NCBI RefSeq assembly: GCF_009800965.1
Contig: NZ_WUAF01000002.1
Coordinates: forward strand, 20,299 to 84,298
Direction of reading: 5' to 3'
DNA: 64,000 bases
Source of the DNA: Cognatazoarcus halotolerans
GTDB taxonomy: Bacteria > Pseudomonadota > Gammaproteobacteria > Burkholderiales > Rhodocyclaceae
Shown here: in pieces, positions 8,614-22,830 of the stretch
Layout: each line of letters begins with the position of its first letter
Position numbering within the stretch: the first letter of the stretch is position 1
Program-made: the position numbers and the translations under genes
Notes under the pieces: model-generated
What the model was told of the DNA's origin: nothing
The model's database searches: none
The model's input: only the letters and a program-made list of their open reading frames with translations

Positions 8614-9513
8614 TTATCGGCTGAGCATGCTCGAGAGCTGCTTCGCCATTCTGGTGGCCTGTCCCAGATATCCCCGCCCGAACAGATTCAGATGATTGAG
8701 TATGTGGTAGAGGTTGTAAAGCGTCTTGCGCTCGGCGTGGCCCTCCGCGAGCGGCCACAAGGCGCGATAGGTCGCGTAGAAGGTATCGGGAAGGCCTCCG
8801 AACAGTTCGGTCATGGCCAAGTCCACTTCGTGATCGCCGAAGTGGATGGCCGGATCAAAGCTGGCGACGTGTCCGTCATTCGTGATCGCGATGTTTCCGT
8901 GCCAGAGATCGCCGTGCACGAGGGACGGCCGGGCACGGTAATCAAGGAACAGCGCGGGAGTCCGGTCGATGATCTTCTGTCCGAGCTTCGCCAGTTCGCC
9001 ACCGAATTCCGTCCTGGCGGCAAATTCGAACTGTGGTTTGAGCCGCTGGAGAGCAAAGAACCGTGACCAGTTGCCTGAATGATCGTTTTGCTGTGGCGTA
9101 TTCCCGATGTAGTTGTCCCGGTGCCAGCCGAACGCATCCGACTGGTGAGCATGCAGGTTCGCGAGGGCTTCGGCGGCCAGCCGGCCCTCCGCGAGCGTTC
9201 GGACCGGATGTAGCTCGAGATGCTCCAGGATGATCCAGGCATGCTCGTCGTCCCCGCTGCAATCGATTGTTGCCGGGGTCCGGAAGCAGTCAGCATCCCG
9301 CAGTGCGACGAGGCCGTCGGCTTCAGCGGAGAACCGGTCCAAGGCGCCAGACTTTCCGTATTTGACGAAGAAGCGCTTGCCGTCGCCGGCAAGGACGATC
9401 TTCCCCGAACCTTCCGCTCTTTCCGGCGAGGTGGAGTCGAGGTGAAAATCGTTGCCGACATGTGCCCTGATGGCTTCTTCGAGCTTCCGGGCGAGGCCGT
9501 GGTGGTCCTTCAT
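8614..9513 (-). CDS. Fructosamine kinase family protein
   Basis: The 299-residue protein belongs to the aminoglycoside-phosphotransferase-like fold. It has the ATP-binding lysine in RFFVKYG (K51), the catalytic loop VHGDLWHGNI and the metal-binding FDPAIHFGDHEVDLAM. Family members phosphorylate ketosamines formed by glycation and so help deglycate proteins and small amines. Its start overlaps the stop of the upstream Ser/Thr kinase (ATGA), so it is the last gene of an argH-kinase-kinase operon. Confidence 0.9.
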   Translation of the reverse strand: MKDHHGLARKLEEAIRAHVGNDFHLDSTSPERAEGSGKIVLAGDGKRFFVKYGKSGALDRFSAEADGLVALRDADCFRTPATIDCSGDDEHAWIILEHLELHPVRTLAEGRLAAEALANLHAHQSDAFGWHRDNYIGNTPQQNDHSGNWSRFFALQRLKPQFEFAARTEFGGELAKLGQKIIDRTPALFLDYRARPSLVHGDLWHGNIAITNDGHVASFDPAIHFGDHEVDLAMTELFGGLPDTFYATYRALWPLAEGHAERKTLYNLYHILNHLNLFGRGYLGQATRMAKQLSSMLSR

Positions 9514-10793
9514 ACGTTGGCAATGCGTGCGTTGGCGAGTGACAGCCGGGTCGCCAGGACTTCGAGAAAGGCCTTGTAGAAATGCATCCGGCAGGCATCC
9601 GATGCGCGGTTGAGTATCGATGCCCGCACCGTCATCAATTCGACTTCCGTGCTGGTCTCGACGCGGGCGCTGCGTATTCCGCCACCGGCCGAGAACAGGG
9701 CCATTTCACCAAAGCAGTCACCCGCCGTCAGAACATTGAGCAGACTGCCCTGCTTGGAGACGCGGACCTCGCCGGCGGCGATGAAACAGAAGAAATTGCC
9801 GGGCTCTCCTTCCTGCATCAGCGTCGTGCCCGGTTGGGCAACCGACCATTCCGAAATTCGGATTACTTCCCAAAGCTCGACATCGGAAAACTCCCGGAAA
9901 AACGCCATGCCGCGCAGGCTCTGGAATTTCTGTGGCTCGGCTATGCTTCCCCGTTGCGCTTCGAGTTCGTGATTCCGGAATGCCTGGGCAAGGTCATGGG
10001 AGAAATCGCTCCAGGACTGATAGCGCTTGTCGAGATCCTTCTGCATTGCCCTCATCACGATCGCGTCGAGGCTGGGCGGTACATCTGGATTGAGCTGAGA
10101 CGGTGGTGCCGCTTCGTCGTTGGTGATCCTGTACAGCAGGCTGTAATTGTTGCTCGCTTCGAACGGAAGTCTGCCGGTGAGCAACTGGTACATCACGACG
10201 CCCAGCGAGTAGATGTCCGTCTGATGATTGAGCGGAACCTCGCGAACCTGTTGCGGCGACATGTAAGCGGGAGAGCCAACGCCCGAGACCTGCGTGGTAT
10301 CGCTCGCGGTGAAAAGCGCAGATCCGAAATCCGACAGCTTGATGTCCTTGCCATCGGCTGCCACCAACAGGATGTTGGCAGGCTTGATGTCGCGGTGCGT
10401 GATGCCGTGGCGATATGCGTAGTCGAGTGCACGGGTGCACTTGAAGATGATTTCGAGCAGACGCGGGCGAGGTAGCAGGGTGTCGGCATCGGTATGGCGT
10501 TCGAGCGTGCCACCTCCGACGTACTCCATCACCACATAGCCTTCATCGGATGCCACGAAGGCATCGTAGATCTGGACGATGTGGGGGTGAATCAGTTTTC
10601 CGGCGAGCGATGCTTCGTTGAGCAGAAGGTGACGATAGAGTTTGCCCCGCTCGGGATCGCGCAGGACGCTCTGGTGGATGCGCTTGATCGCGACATTCCT
10701 CTGCGCAAAGGGATCGTGAGCGAGAAAAACCGTGCTGGTCGATCCTTCGCCCACCTGTCGGATGATCTCGTACTTGCCGATGCGCTCGCTCAT
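9510..10793 (-). CDS. Ser/Thr protein kinase with C-terminal cyclic-nucleotide-binding domain
   Basis: The 427-residue protein has a complete Hanks-type kinase domain at residues 8-275: glycine loop GEGSTSTV, Lys37, Glu60, catalytic HRDIKPAN with Asp135, and DFG at 155-157. Residues about 295-415 form a cNMP-binding domain with a phosphate-binding cassette (FGEMALF with the later RSA). No membrane segment is seen, so it is probably a soluble kinase gated by a cyclic nucleotide. It starts 17 bases after argH and overlaps the following gene by 4 bases. Confidence 0.93.
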   Translation of the reverse strand: MSERIGKYEIIRQVGEGSTSTVFLAHDPFAQRNVAIKRIHQSVLRDPERGKLYRHLLLNEASLAGKLIHPHIVQIYDAFVASDEGYVVMEYVGGGTLERHTDADTLLPRPRLLEIIFKCTRALDYAYRHGITHRDIKPANILLVAADGKDIKLSDFGSALFTASDTTQVSGVGSPAYMSPQQVREVPLNHQTDIYSLGVVMYQLLTGRLPFEASNNYSLLYRITNDEAAPPSQLNPDVPPSLDAIVMRAMQKDLDKRYQSWSDFSHDLAQAFRNHELEAQRGSIAEPQKFQSLRGMAFFREFSDVELWEVIRISEWSVAQPGTTLMQEGEPGNFFCFIAAGEVRVSKQGSLLNVLTAGDCFGEMALFSAGGGIRSARVETSTEVELMTVRASILNRASDACRMHFYKAFLEVLATRLSLANARIANV

Positions 10794-10810
10794 TGCCTTC
10801 CGCCGTATCC

Positions 10811-12307
<1,497 letters not shown>

Positions 12308-12447
12308 AATCCGGAAAAGGATACGAATGTGGTCTGTCGGTTTGGCTGCGTACCCGGGCCGGTAGGGCATGAGGACGTCGGAGCTGAGGGTGGTTCGTGA
12401 ATGATCCGCGGACTGCCTGACGATTACCTTGAAACGGGGCGCGAGGC

Positions 12448-13467
12448 ATGACGGCCAACGATGTCAGAATTATAAATCAAAAGAACCGCAGGACCCGGCG
12501 TCTGCCGGACTTCCGCAATCTCGGCGTCGCGTTGCGCGTGTTGCTGGCGGTGAACTTTCTGGGCGTGCTGACCGTGCTCGTACGCTCGGCGAGACCGGGT
12601 GATCTTTTCGAGGGGCTGGTATTGACCTCCGGCAGGCTGGAGCTGCCGCTGCTGCTGGCCTTGCTCGTTCTGTACCTGCTCCAGCCCGTGCTTGAACGGC
12701 TATCGTTCGAGCGGGCGCTTGGAACCGCGGGGTTCATCGTCATCGCCTGTGCGCTGCTGTCCGAGAGCCTGCTTGGCAGCAGTGCCTATGAGCGCATCGG
12801 TGCGATGAGCTGGGCGATCGCGGCAGGCGCGCTGGTACTGGTCTATTTTGACTATCGTGCCCTGCGTTTTTCGCCGGCCGAATCCGAAGCACGCCTGTTG
12901 GCGCTGACGGCGCGGATCCGGCCCCATTTTCTTTTCAACAGCCTGAATGCGGTGCTGGGCGTGATACGTTCCGATCCGCGTCGTGCCGAGACGGCGCTGG
13001 AGGAAATGGCGGACATGTTTCGCGTGGTCATGAGAGATAACCGCGAGCTCGTGACACTCGACGACGAATTGAAGCTCTGCGAACGCTATCTTGATCTCGA
13101 GCGGCTGCGTTTGGGCGAGCGCCTGCTGGTGGAGTGGTCGGTCGATGCCTGTCCCGGCGACGCGCTTATCCCGCCCCTGCTGTTGCAGCCCCTGGTCGAA
13201 AACGCGGTATATCATGGTATCGAGCCTTCAGCCGAACCGGGTACGGTGACCATTGCGGGCGAGCTCAAATCGGGCGAGTTGCGACTAGAAGTGGCAAACC
13301 CGCTTTCACGAAGTACGCGGCACCAGGCAGGGAATCGCATGGCACTCGATAACATTCGCGAAAGGCTCATGCTTTTCTATGATCTCGAAGCGTCGCTGGG
13401 AATCGAAAAAGGGCTGGATACCTATGTGATCCGGATTCGGCTGCCATATCGGAGGAAGAGCCCATGA
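12448..13467 (+). CDS. Sensor histidine kinase of the LytS/AlgZ type
   Basis: The 339-residue protein has four hydrophobic segments between residues 28 and 136, then a His_kinase domain with [16 protein letters not shown] (His160) and a degenerate ATPase domain ([10 protein letters not shown]). This architecture is that of FimS/AlgZ. In Pseudomonas the pair controls alginate, type IV pili and virulence; its targets here are unknown. It overlaps the LytTR regulator start by 4 bases. Confidence 0.9.
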   Translation: MTANDVRIINQKNRRTRRLPDFRNLGVALRVLLAVNFLGVLTVLVRSARPGDLFEGLVLTSGRLELPLLLALLVLYLLQPVLERLSFERALGTAGFIVIACALLSESLLGSSAYERIGAMSWAIAAGALVLVYFDYRALRFSPAESEARLLALTARIRPHFLFNSLNAVLGVIRSDPRRAETALEEMADMFRVVMRDNRELVTLDDELKLCERYLDLERLRLGERLLVEWSVDACPGDALIPPLLLQPLVENAVYHGIEPSAEPGTVTIAGELKSGELRLEVANPLSRSTRHQAGNRMALDNIRERLMLFYDLEASLGIEKGLDTYVIRIRLPYRRKSP

Positions 13468-14219
13468 ACGATGTTCTCAAGGTGCTCATCGTAGACGACG
13501 AGGCGATGGCGCGCGCTCGACTCAGGGACCTGCTCGGTGATATCGCCGACGAGTATCCGACCCGGGTGGTCGGGATGGTTGCAAATGGCGCGGAAGCGCT
13601 GCGGATGATCGAGCAGGAACCTGTCGATCTGGTGCTCGCCGATATCCGCATGCCGGTCATGGACGGGGTCGAGTTTGCGCGGAAGCTGGCTGAGAGGCCG
13701 TGTCCGCCGGGCGTCATCTTTACCACGGCTTACGACGAATATGCGGTGACCGCATTCGACGTCGAAGCCGTGGATTATCTGGTCAAGCCTGTGCGCGCGG
13801 GTCGGCTGGCTGCGGCGCTGGCACGCTTTCGACGTAGCCGGACGCCAGAGACGGGGGGCGAGGGCGCCGGGGGCGAAGGGCGAACGCATTTCAGCGTCAC
13901 GGAAAGGGGGCGCATCCTGTTGGTTCCGGTCGACGAGGTGCGCTACCTGAAGGCGGAAATGAAGTACGTCACGGCCTTTACTTCCGAGCGCGACTATGTG
14001 CTCGACGAATCGCTCGTGCAGCTCGAAGAAGAGTTCGGCGAGCGCTTTTTGCGTATTCATCGCAACTGCCTTGTCGCGCGCTCGGCCATTGTCGGGGTCG
14101 AGCGCGAAGGCGAGGCGGACGGTGAGCCACACTGGGCTGTGCTTCTCGCCGGTGTGGCGGAGCGCCTGCCGATAAGCCGTCGCCAGTGGCCAACGGTAAA
14201 GGCGACGCTCAAGCTCTAA
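13464..14219 (+). CDS. LytTR response regulator of the AlgR type
   Basis: The 251-residue protein has a receiver domain (acidic pocket D11/D12, phospho-acceptor D60 in LADIRMPVMDG) and a C-terminal LytTR DNA-binding domain from about residue 150 (VRYLKAEMKYV ... RIHRNCLV). A Gly/Glu-rich linker at about 130-145 joins the two. It is the partner of the overlapping LytS/AlgZ kinase and converges with ppc, 6 bases away. Confidence 0.92.
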   Translation: MNDVLKVLIVDDEAMARARLRDLLGDIADEYPTRVVGMVANGAEALRMIEQEPVDLVLADIRMPVMDGVEFARKLAERPCPPGVIFTTAYDEYAVTAFDVEAVDYLVKPVRAGRLAAALARFRRSRTPETGGEGAGGEGRTHFSVTERGRILLVPVDEVRYLKAEMKYVTAFTSERDYVLDESLVQLEEEFGERFLRIHRNCLVARSAIVGVEREGEADGEPHWAVLLAGVAERLPISRRQWPTVKATLKL

Positions 14220-14225
14220 CCGCCC

Positions 14226-16973
<2,748 letters not shown>

Positions 16974-17005
16974 TACTGTATCGTCCTGTGTTCGGTTGGG
17001 CCGTT

Positions 17006-17536
17006 TCAATGGTCCTTTTCCTTCATTCTCGCCCGGGCAGCGTCGATGGACTGCTCGATGTATTGCCCGTAAAAGTCGGGGAGTCGCATGCCGACGATTG
17101 CCTCGTCAAGGCGCTCGCCCGACGGGCCGTAGAGAGCCAGTGTCGGAGCAAACCTGATCTTCTGCTCCTTCGCGAAATTCCGGTGCGTGCTTGTCTGTCC
17201 GCGAAAATCGATCAGCGGCCGGTCCGAGTCGATGTCTATCTGACGGTATTTCACGGCATCCTTCAGATGCGCATCCCTCGACATCGGGATCAGGTATTCC
17301 CGGCGAGCCCGTTCGCACCACTGACAGTCGGCCTGACTGAACAGCACCAGTATCGGTGATCCCGACTTCTGCGCCGCTCGCCCATCGGCCTGAAGATCAT
17401 CGGCACGCGGCAGATCGGTCGCCATGCCGAAGCTCCAGCACATGCATGCTAAAATCGCGGCCGTCTTTCGCGCTATCGGTGCGAACCCTGATGCTGCAGT
17501 GCGAAATGCGCTTGTCGAGCATTGCATCCCAGTCAT
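17006..17536 (-). CDS. Thioredoxin-fold protein, probably exported
   Basis: The 176-residue reading has a CxxC redox centre ([10 protein letters not shown]), a thioredoxin-like central sheet and the cis-proline loop region [10 protein letters not shown], resembling SoxW/DsbE-like periplasmic thioredoxins. The N-terminus is uncertain. The long reading contains a short hydrophobic stretch (AAILACMCW) that could be part of an export signal, while an internal ATG at 17425 would remove it. The long start leaves only 20 bases to divergent hemC, so the hemC promoter would lie inside this gene. Confidence 0.75.
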   Translation of the reverse strand: MTGMQCSTSAFRTAASGFAPIARKTAAILACMCWSFGMATDLPRADDLQADGRAAQKSGSPILVLFSQADCQWCERARREYLIPMSRDAHLKDAVKYRQIDIDSDRPLIDFRGQTSTHRNFAKEQKIRFAPTLALYGPSGERLDEAIVGMRLPDFYGQYIEQSIDAARARMKEKDH

Positions 17537-17556
17537 CCCAATTGTGAGTTCCTATC

Positions 17557-18504
17557 GTGACCCTTGAGATCAGCGGGCACCCGGCCCCCGAGCGCATTGT
17601 GATCGCCACCCGAGAGAGTCGCCTGGCCCTTTGGCAGGCGGAGCATGTCAAGGCGCGCCTCGAAGGATTGTATCCCGCCTGCAGGGTGGAATTGCTGGGC
17701 ATGACCACCCGCGGTGATCAGATTCTTGACCGCCCGCTTGCCAAGGTCGGCGGCAAGGGGTTGTTCGTGAAAGAACTGGAAACGGCGCTGCTGGACGGTC
17801 GCGCAGATATTGCGGTGCATTCGATGAAGGATGTGCCGATGCAGATGGGCGAAGCGTTTGCGCTCGCGTGCGTCTCCGAGCGCGAGGTGCCCTTCGACGC
17901 ATTCGTTTCGTCCCGATACGAATCGCTCGACGACATGCCGCCGGGCGCCGTGGTCGGCACCTCGAGCCTGCGACGGGAGGCCCAACTGCACGCCAACTAT
18001 CCGATGCTCGCGGTGACCAGCCTGCGTGGCAACCTCGATACGCGTCTGCGCAAGCTCGATGAGGGGCAGTACGATGCGATCATTCTCGCTGCCGCGGGGC
18101 TCATCCGCCTCGGGCTGAAGGAGCGCATCCGCACTGTATTGCCTGCTGAGATCTCCTTGCCTGCGGCTGGGCAGGGCGCGCTTGGGATCGAGGCACTGGC
18201 ATCCCGGCCGGAGATCAGGCAGTGGCTCGGGCCGCTCAACGACCCGTTTACCGCTGCTTCCGTGACGGCGGAGCGTGCCGTTTCCCGCTCACTCGCAGGT
18301 AGCTGCGAAGTGCCGCTCGGCGCGTTCGCCGAGGTTCGGGATGGCCGTTTGTGGTTGCGCGGTTTCGTGGCATCGCCCGACGGGGCGCGTTTTGCTCGCA
18401 GCGAACTCGACGGAGCGCTGACCGATGCCGAAGGCCTCGGCATCCGTCTGGCCGAAGAGCTTCGGGCGCAAGGCGCGGAAGAGATTCTCGCGACACTCGG
18501 CTGA
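17557..18504 (+). CDS. hemC: Porphobilinogen deaminase (hydroxymethylbilane synthase)
   Basis: HemC polymerises four porphobilinogens into hydroxymethylbilane. The 315-residue protein has the conserved VHSMKDVP and the dipyrromethane-cofactor cysteine Cys250 in AGSCEVPLG. It starts at GTG 17557. A TAAAAT at 17450-17455, inside the divergent thioredoxin-like reading, is the best -10 candidate. It heads the hemC-hemD-hemX-hemY run. Confidence 0.96.
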   Translation: MTLEISGHPAPERIVIATRESRLALWQAEHVKARLEGLYPACRVELLGMTTRGDQILDRPLAKVGGKGLFVKELETALLDGRADIAVHSMKDVPMQMGEAFALACVSEREVPFDAFVSSRYESLDDMPPGAVVGTSSLRREAQLHANYPMLAVTSLRGNLDTRLRKLDEGQYDAIILAAAGLIRLGLKERIRTVLPAEISLPAAGQGALGIEALASRPEIRQWLGPLNDPFTAASVTAERAVSRSLAGSCEVPLGAFAEVRDGRLWLRGFVASPDGARFARSELDGALTDAEGLGIRLAEELRAQGAEEILATLG

Positions 18505-18511
18505 GCCAGCG

Positions 18512-19303
18512 ATGCCGATGGCCTCCGGCGGAGGGTTCGAGGGGCGCCATGTCGTCGTAACAAGGCCGCCCGAACAGGCTGGCCGGCTCTCGGAGCTGAT
18601 CCGGGATCGCGGTGGCGTGGCAGTGCAGTTTCCGGTATTGGCGATCGAGAAGGCCGAGAGCGACGGAGACCTTGCGGCCGCGGTGCAGGCACTTGATTCG
18701 TTCGATATTGCTTTTTTTGTAAGCCCAAATGCGGTCAGATATGCGCTTGACTATGTGTTGGCGCGGCGGTCCTGGCCGGAAAGACTCGCATTGGCAACGG
18801 TCGGGAAAGGGAGCAAGCAGGCTATCGAAGCATACGGGCTGGGTGAAGTGTTGGCACCCGAGTCCGGTTTCGACAGCGAAGCGGTTCTTGCGCTCGAGGC
18901 CTTTTCCGAAACGCGTATCGCTGGTCGGCACCTCGTCATTTTCAGGGGGGATGGCGGTCGCGACCTGTTGGGCGAGACGGTGCGTCAGCGCGGTGCCAGC
19001 GTCACTTACGTGACCTGCTACCGGCGCGCCTGTCCGGCCGGTGACGGTGCTAAGCTGCTGGCCCTCGCGGCTGCTGGGCGGCTCGACGCGATCACGCTGA
19101 CCAGCAGCGAGGGTGTCGACAACCTCGTGAAGATGCTCGGTGAGCGCGGTACGGCGGCCCTGAGCGCCATTCCCGTTTTTGCTCCTCACCCACGGATCGT
19201 GGAGCGAGCGAATCGCGCAGGTTTCACAACTGTGCGGTTGACTGCGCCGGGCGATGACGGTTTGATGCAGGCTCTGGATGTCCATTTCAACAGCCTCGGT
19301 TAA
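18512..19303 (+). CDS. hemD: Uroporphyrinogen-III synthase
   Basis: HemD cyclises hydroxymethylbilane with inversion of ring D. The 263-residue protein has the weakly conserved two-lobed HEM4 fold, with RHVVVTRPPEQA near the start, FFVSPNAV in the first half and LTSSEGV in the second. The start at 18512, 8 bases after the hemC stop, gives a family-like N-terminus; the earlier in-frame start lies inside hemC. Confidence 0.93.
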   Translation: MPMASGGGFEGRHVVVTRPPEQAGRLSELIRDRGGVAVQFPVLAIEKAESDGDLAAAVQALDSFDIAFFVSPNAVRYALDYVLARRSWPERLALATVGKGSKQAIEAYGLGEVLAPESGFDSEAVLALEAFSETRIAGRHLVIFRGDGGRDLLGETVRQRGASVTYVTCYRRACPAGDGAKLLALAAAGRLDAITLTSSEGVDNLVKMLGERGTAALSAIPVFAPHPRIVERANRAGFTTVRLTAPGDDGLMQALDVHFNSLG

Positions 19304-19312
19304 TATTGGCCC

Positions 19313-20644
19313 ATGAGCGATCAGACCCCTGAACTGAACTCCCCGTCCGAAGCGGGGCCCTCGAGCATCTCGTCGACGCCCGCCGAGCCTGTCCGGAAGG
19401 GAAGCCGGAACAACTGGATCGTGCCGCTTCTTGCGATAGGTCTGCTGATCGCGTTCGCGGCGGTCGCATGGCAGTGGGTATATTCGCGTGAGCGGATCGG
19501 CGAGCTGCGTCAGGAGCTGGCGCAGCGCCTTGGCGATGGGGACGCGACTGCCCGTCAGGCCCGTGCCGAGGCACGCCTCGCGACGGAAAGCATTACCGAG
19601 CTGCAGGTAAGGCTCGCCAAGATCGAGGCTCAGGTTTCCGAGTCGCAGGGCCAGCAGGCCGCGCTCGAGGCACTCTACCAATCGTTGTCGCGCAATCGCG
19701 AAGAACAGGTTCTTGCCGAAGTTGAACAGGCTGTCGTGCTGGCTTCGCAGCAGCTTCAGCTCGCCGGCAATACCGAGGCGGCGCTGACGGCGCTGCAGGG
19801 CGCGGAGGCGCGGCTTGGTCAGTTGGACGCCGGCCCGCTGGTGGCGCTTCGAAAGGCGCTCGGCAACGATATCGAGCGGCTCAAGATGAGCTCTCAGGTG
19901 GACATCTCGGGGCTGTCGGTGAAACTTGATCTGATGATCGCGAGAATCGATGATCTTGGTCTTGCCTTCACCGGCGAGGCGCAGGCGACGCCGGTCGAGC
20001 GGCCCGAACCGAATACGAGCAACCGCTTCGTCGAGATGGCCCTGCAGTTCGGCAAGGAGTTGTGGGTAGAGCTTCGTCAGCTGATCCGCGTCGAAAGACT
20101 CGATACAGCGGACCCGGCGTTGCTGTCGCCTGCTCAAAGTGTCTTCCTGAGGGAAAATCTGAGGCTGCGACTGCTGTCGGCGCGACTCGCGCTGCTCGGC
20201 CGCGATTCGGTCAGCTACAAGTCTGATATCGGGCAATCGATCAAGTGGCTGCAGCGTTATTTCGATCTCAGGAGCGAACCGGTTCAGCGGACGATCGAAG
20301 AGCTCGGCCAGCTTGAGAATGTCGAGCTGGCCTCCGGGCGCATGCCGTCGCTTGGCGATACCCTGGCAGTCCTGCGGGGCCTGCAGCTTCGTGGAGCCCC
20401 CCCGGCCGAGCTGCCCAGAACGGAATCGTCCAGGGAGGTGGTGCCCCAGGGTGAGGCCGCTCAGGCCACCCCGAGTGCTTCGACCGCCCACAAGGCGCCC
20501 GTGCGTGAGGTCGCGCAGCATCCCGCACCCGCCGCTCCGAACGAGTCGAAAGCCGCACAGGAGCCAGGGCAGGCGCCTGTCCACGGCGAAAAGCCTGCAA
20601 GCGGTTCTGCGCCTGCGACGGCTGACAAGCCGGCTGGTCACTAG
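19313..20644 (+). CDS. hemX: HemX-like membrane protein (annotated as uroporphyrinogen-III C-methyltransferase)
   Basis: The 443-residue protein has a cytoplasmic N-tail, one membrane helix at about residues 33-53, a long helical, probably coiled-coil region (about 60-130), a globular HemX domain and a Pro/Ala-rich C-terminal tail from about 365. Despite its common name, no SAM-binding methyltransferase motif is visible. The family is thought to act as a scaffold in heme synthesis together with HemY. It begins 9 bases after hemD. Confidence 0.88.
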   Translation: MSDQTPELNSPSEAGPSSISSTPAEPVRKGSRNNWIVPLLAIGLLIAFAAVAWQWVYSRERIGELRQELAQRLGDGDATARQARAEARLATESITELQVRLAKIEAQVSESQGQQAALEALYQSLSRNREEQVLAEVEQAVVLASQQLQLAGNTEAALTALQGAEARLGQLDAGPLVALRKALGNDIERLKMSSQVDISGLSVKLDLMIARIDDLGLAFTGEAQATPVERPEPNTSNRFVEMALQFGKELWVELRQLIRVERLDTADPALLSPAQSVFLRENLRLRLLSARLALLGRDSVSYKSDIGQSIKWLQRYFDLRSEPVQRTIEELGQLENVELASGRMPSLGDTLAVLRGLQLRGAPPAELPRTESSREVVPQGEAAQATPSASTAHKAPVREVAQHPAPAAPNESKAAQEPGQAPVHGEKPASGSAPATADKPAGH

Positions 20645-20655
20645 GAGGGCGCGGA

Positions 20656-21837
20656 ATGCGGATACTCTTCTGGCTGATCGGACTGTTTGCGCTCGCTGCC
20701 GGCCTGGCTTTGGTGGCAGAAGTCAATACCGGCTACGTGCTGGTCGTCTCCCCGCCTTACCGGGTACAGCTTTCGTTGAATCTTTTTGCGCTGATGCTGT
20801 TGGTCGGTTTCGTGGCTGCCTATCTGCTGTTGCGATTGATTCGAAGGACGCTGCAATTGCCCGGTCAGGTGGGTCGGATGCGTCGGCAGCGTCGCCGTGA
20901 CAAGGCTCAGGGTGCCTTGCGTGATTCCGTGAGGCTTTATCTTGAAGGGCGTTATGCCCACTCGCTCAAGGAAGCAAACAAGGCGAGCAAGGAGGATGAG
21001 AGCCGGGGCCTTGCAGCGATCATGGCGGGCAGGGCGGCCTATGCAATGCGTGATGAGTTGCGCTACCGCGAGTGGATGGCAAAGGCCGCGGAGCTCGACC
21101 CTGAAGTGCGAACCGCGCGTTTGATGACCGAGGCGGATCTGGCGCTTGACGCACGCCGCTTCGACGAAGCCGCTTCGAGGCTCGAAGATCTGCGTCAGGG
21201 TGGTGAGCGCCACGTTGCCGCTCAGCGGCTTGCGCTGCGCAGTGCCCAGGCCCTCGGACATTGGGAAGAGGTCGTGCGTCTTGCCAGGCAGCTGGCCAAG
21301 CACAAGGCGATGAGCCCGGAGGCGGCGGCGGTCACGCTGCGCAGGGCGCATATCGAGAACATGAAGAGCCGGTCAGATGATGGTGCGGCGATCGCAGATT
21401 ACTGGAAACAGATCCCGCCGACCGAGCAACGGGACCGCTTGCTTGTCGAAAAGGCGGTGCCGTTACTGGTGGCTTCCGGAGAAGGTGCGATCGCCCGCCG
21501 CACGATTGAGGAACTGCTCGATCAGGAGTGGGAGCCGGCGCTTGCCGCCGTCTATGCGGACTGTTGCGCAGACGATCAGGCAACTGCAGGCATTGCCCGG
21601 GCCGAGGGTTGGCTGCGCAAGTATCCGAAGGATGACGGCCTCCTTCTGACGCTGGGCCGGCTCTGTCTGCAGGTGCAGTTGTGGGGCAAGGCGCAGAGCT
21701 ATCTCGAGGCTTCTCTGGCGATCCGCAAGAACGTTGCGGCTCATCTTGCGCTTGCGAGGCTTGCCGAACGGCTCGAGCGCCCTGCCGACGCGCAGAAGCA
21801 TTACCGGGCGGCGGCGGAGTTGTCTGGCGGAAAGTGA
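20656..21837 (+). CDS. hemY: HemY, TPR-containing heme biosynthesis-associated protein
   Basis: The 393-residue proteobacterial HemY has two N-terminal membrane helices (about 2-22 and 36-60), followed by HemY_N and tetratricopeptide-like helical pairs. It is unrelated to protoporphyrinogen oxidase HemY of Gram-positives. A GGAGGG-like ribosome site precedes the ATG, 11 bases after hemX. It is the last gene before a strong terminator. Confidence 0.9.
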   Translation: MRILFWLIGLFALAAGLALVAEVNTGYVLVVSPPYRVQLSLNLFALMLLVGFVAAYLLLRLIRRTLQLPGQVGRMRRQRRRDKAQGALRDSVRLYLEGRYAHSLKEANKASKEDESRGLAAIMAGRAAYAMRDELRYREWMAKAAELDPEVRTARLMTEADLALDARRFDEAASRLEDLRQGGERHVAAQRLALRSAQALGHWEEVVRLARQLAKHKAMSPEAAAVTLRRAHIENMKSRSDDGAAIADYWKQIPPTEQRDRLLVEKAVPLLVASGEGAIARRTIEELLDQEWEPALAAVYADCCADDQATAGIARAEGWLRKYPKDDGLLLTLGRLCLQVQLWGKAQSYLEASLAIRKNVAAHLALARLAERLERPADAQKHYRAAAELSGGK

Positions 21838-21852
21838 GTTCCCGTCGGCTCC

Positions 21853-21900
21853 CGTAAGCAAAAACGCCCGCTCTGTACAGTGCGGGCGTTTTTGCTTACG
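21853..21900. terminator. Bidirectional terminator between hemY and hemF
   Basis: Perfect 19-bp arms (21853-21871 and 21882-21900) flank a 10-base loop. The stem contains A5 on one side and T5 on the other, so it can terminate both the hemY and the convergent hemF transcripts. Confidence 0.9.
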
Positions 21901-21912
21901 GGATTCGGCTCC

Positions 21913-22821
21913 TTACGCCGCCCAATCACGGGGGATCAGGAATTCCTTGTACAAACGTTCTTCAGGCGTGCCTTCCGCCGGTTGCCAATCGTAGCGCCAC
22001 TTCACGGTCGGCGGCATGGACATCAGGATCGATTCCGTCCGACCTCCGCTCTGCAGTCCAAACAGCGTTCCGCGGTCGAAAACAAGATTGAATTCGACGT
22101 AGCGTCCCCGTCGATATGCCTGAAAATCACGTTCTTCTTCGGAGTACGGTAGGCTTTGGCGACGTTCTATGATCGGCATGTAGGCATCGAGAAAGGCGTC
22201 GCCGATGCTCCGGGTCATTGAAAAGGCTGAATCGAACTCGATTCGCCCGTCTGCGCCAAGATCGTCGAAGAACAGTCCTCCGACGCCTCGCGGTTCGTTG
22301 CGATGCTTGAGGTAGAAATAGCGATCGCACCACTCCTTGAGACGCCGATATTCGGCTTCACCCCAAGGCATCACCGCCGCCTTGCACGCCCGGTGAAAAT
22401 GAATCACGTCTTCTTCGACCGGATAATAGGGAGTGAGGTCGATCCCGCCGCCAAACCACCACACTGGAGCCTTGCCCTCGGACGTCGCCATGAAGAAACG
22501 CACGTTCATGTGAACCGTGGGGCAGTGCGGATTGCGCGGGTGGAGCACCAGCGATACGCCCATCGCTTCGAATGCCCGGCCGGCAAGTTCGGGACGATTC
22601 GCAGTTGCCGAGGACGGCATCGCCGCTCCCATTACGTGTGAAAAGTTGCAGCCGCCCCGTTCGAAGAAATTCCCCTCTTCGATTACGCGTGTGATGCCGC
22701 CACCCCCTTGCGGCCGGGTCCATTCATCTCGGGCAAACGGCTTGCCATCGAAGGTTTCCAGCGCGTTGACGATACGGCGCTGAAGATCCAGCAGGTATTC
22801 CTTTACGGTGGCGGAGTTCAT
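21913..22821 (-). CDS. hemF: Oxygen-dependent coproporphyrinogen-III oxidase
   Basis: HemF decarboxylates coproporphyrinogen III to protoporphyrinogen IX using O2. The 302-residue protein has the family signatures [21 protein letters not shown] and [10 protein letters not shown], and a length like that of E. coli HemF. It is convergent with the hemC-hemY operon and is the last gene of a minus-strand run beginning at dusB, 9 bases after the YegP-like gene. Confidence 0.96.
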   Translation of the reverse strand: MNSATVKEYLLDLQRRIVNALETFDGKPFARDEWTRPQGGGGITRVIEEGNFFERGGCNFSHVMGAAMPSSATANRPELAGRAFEAMGVSLVLHPRNPHCPTVHMNVRFFMATSEGKAPVWWFGGGIDLTPYYPVEEDVIHFHRACKAAVMPWGEAEYRRLKEWCDRYFYLKHRNEPRGVGGLFFDDLGADGRIEFDSAFSMTRSIGDAFLDAYMPIIERRQSLPYSEEERDFQAYRRGRYVEFNLVFDRGTLFGLQSGGRTESILMSMPPTVKWRYDWQPAEGTPEERLYKEFLIPRDWAA

Positions 22822-22830
22822 GTCTGAGAA

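Noticed and set aside
18248..20641. 797-codon minus-strand frame opposite hemC, hemD and hemX
   Set aside because: It spans three real genes on the other strand and has a low-complexity Arg-rich translation.
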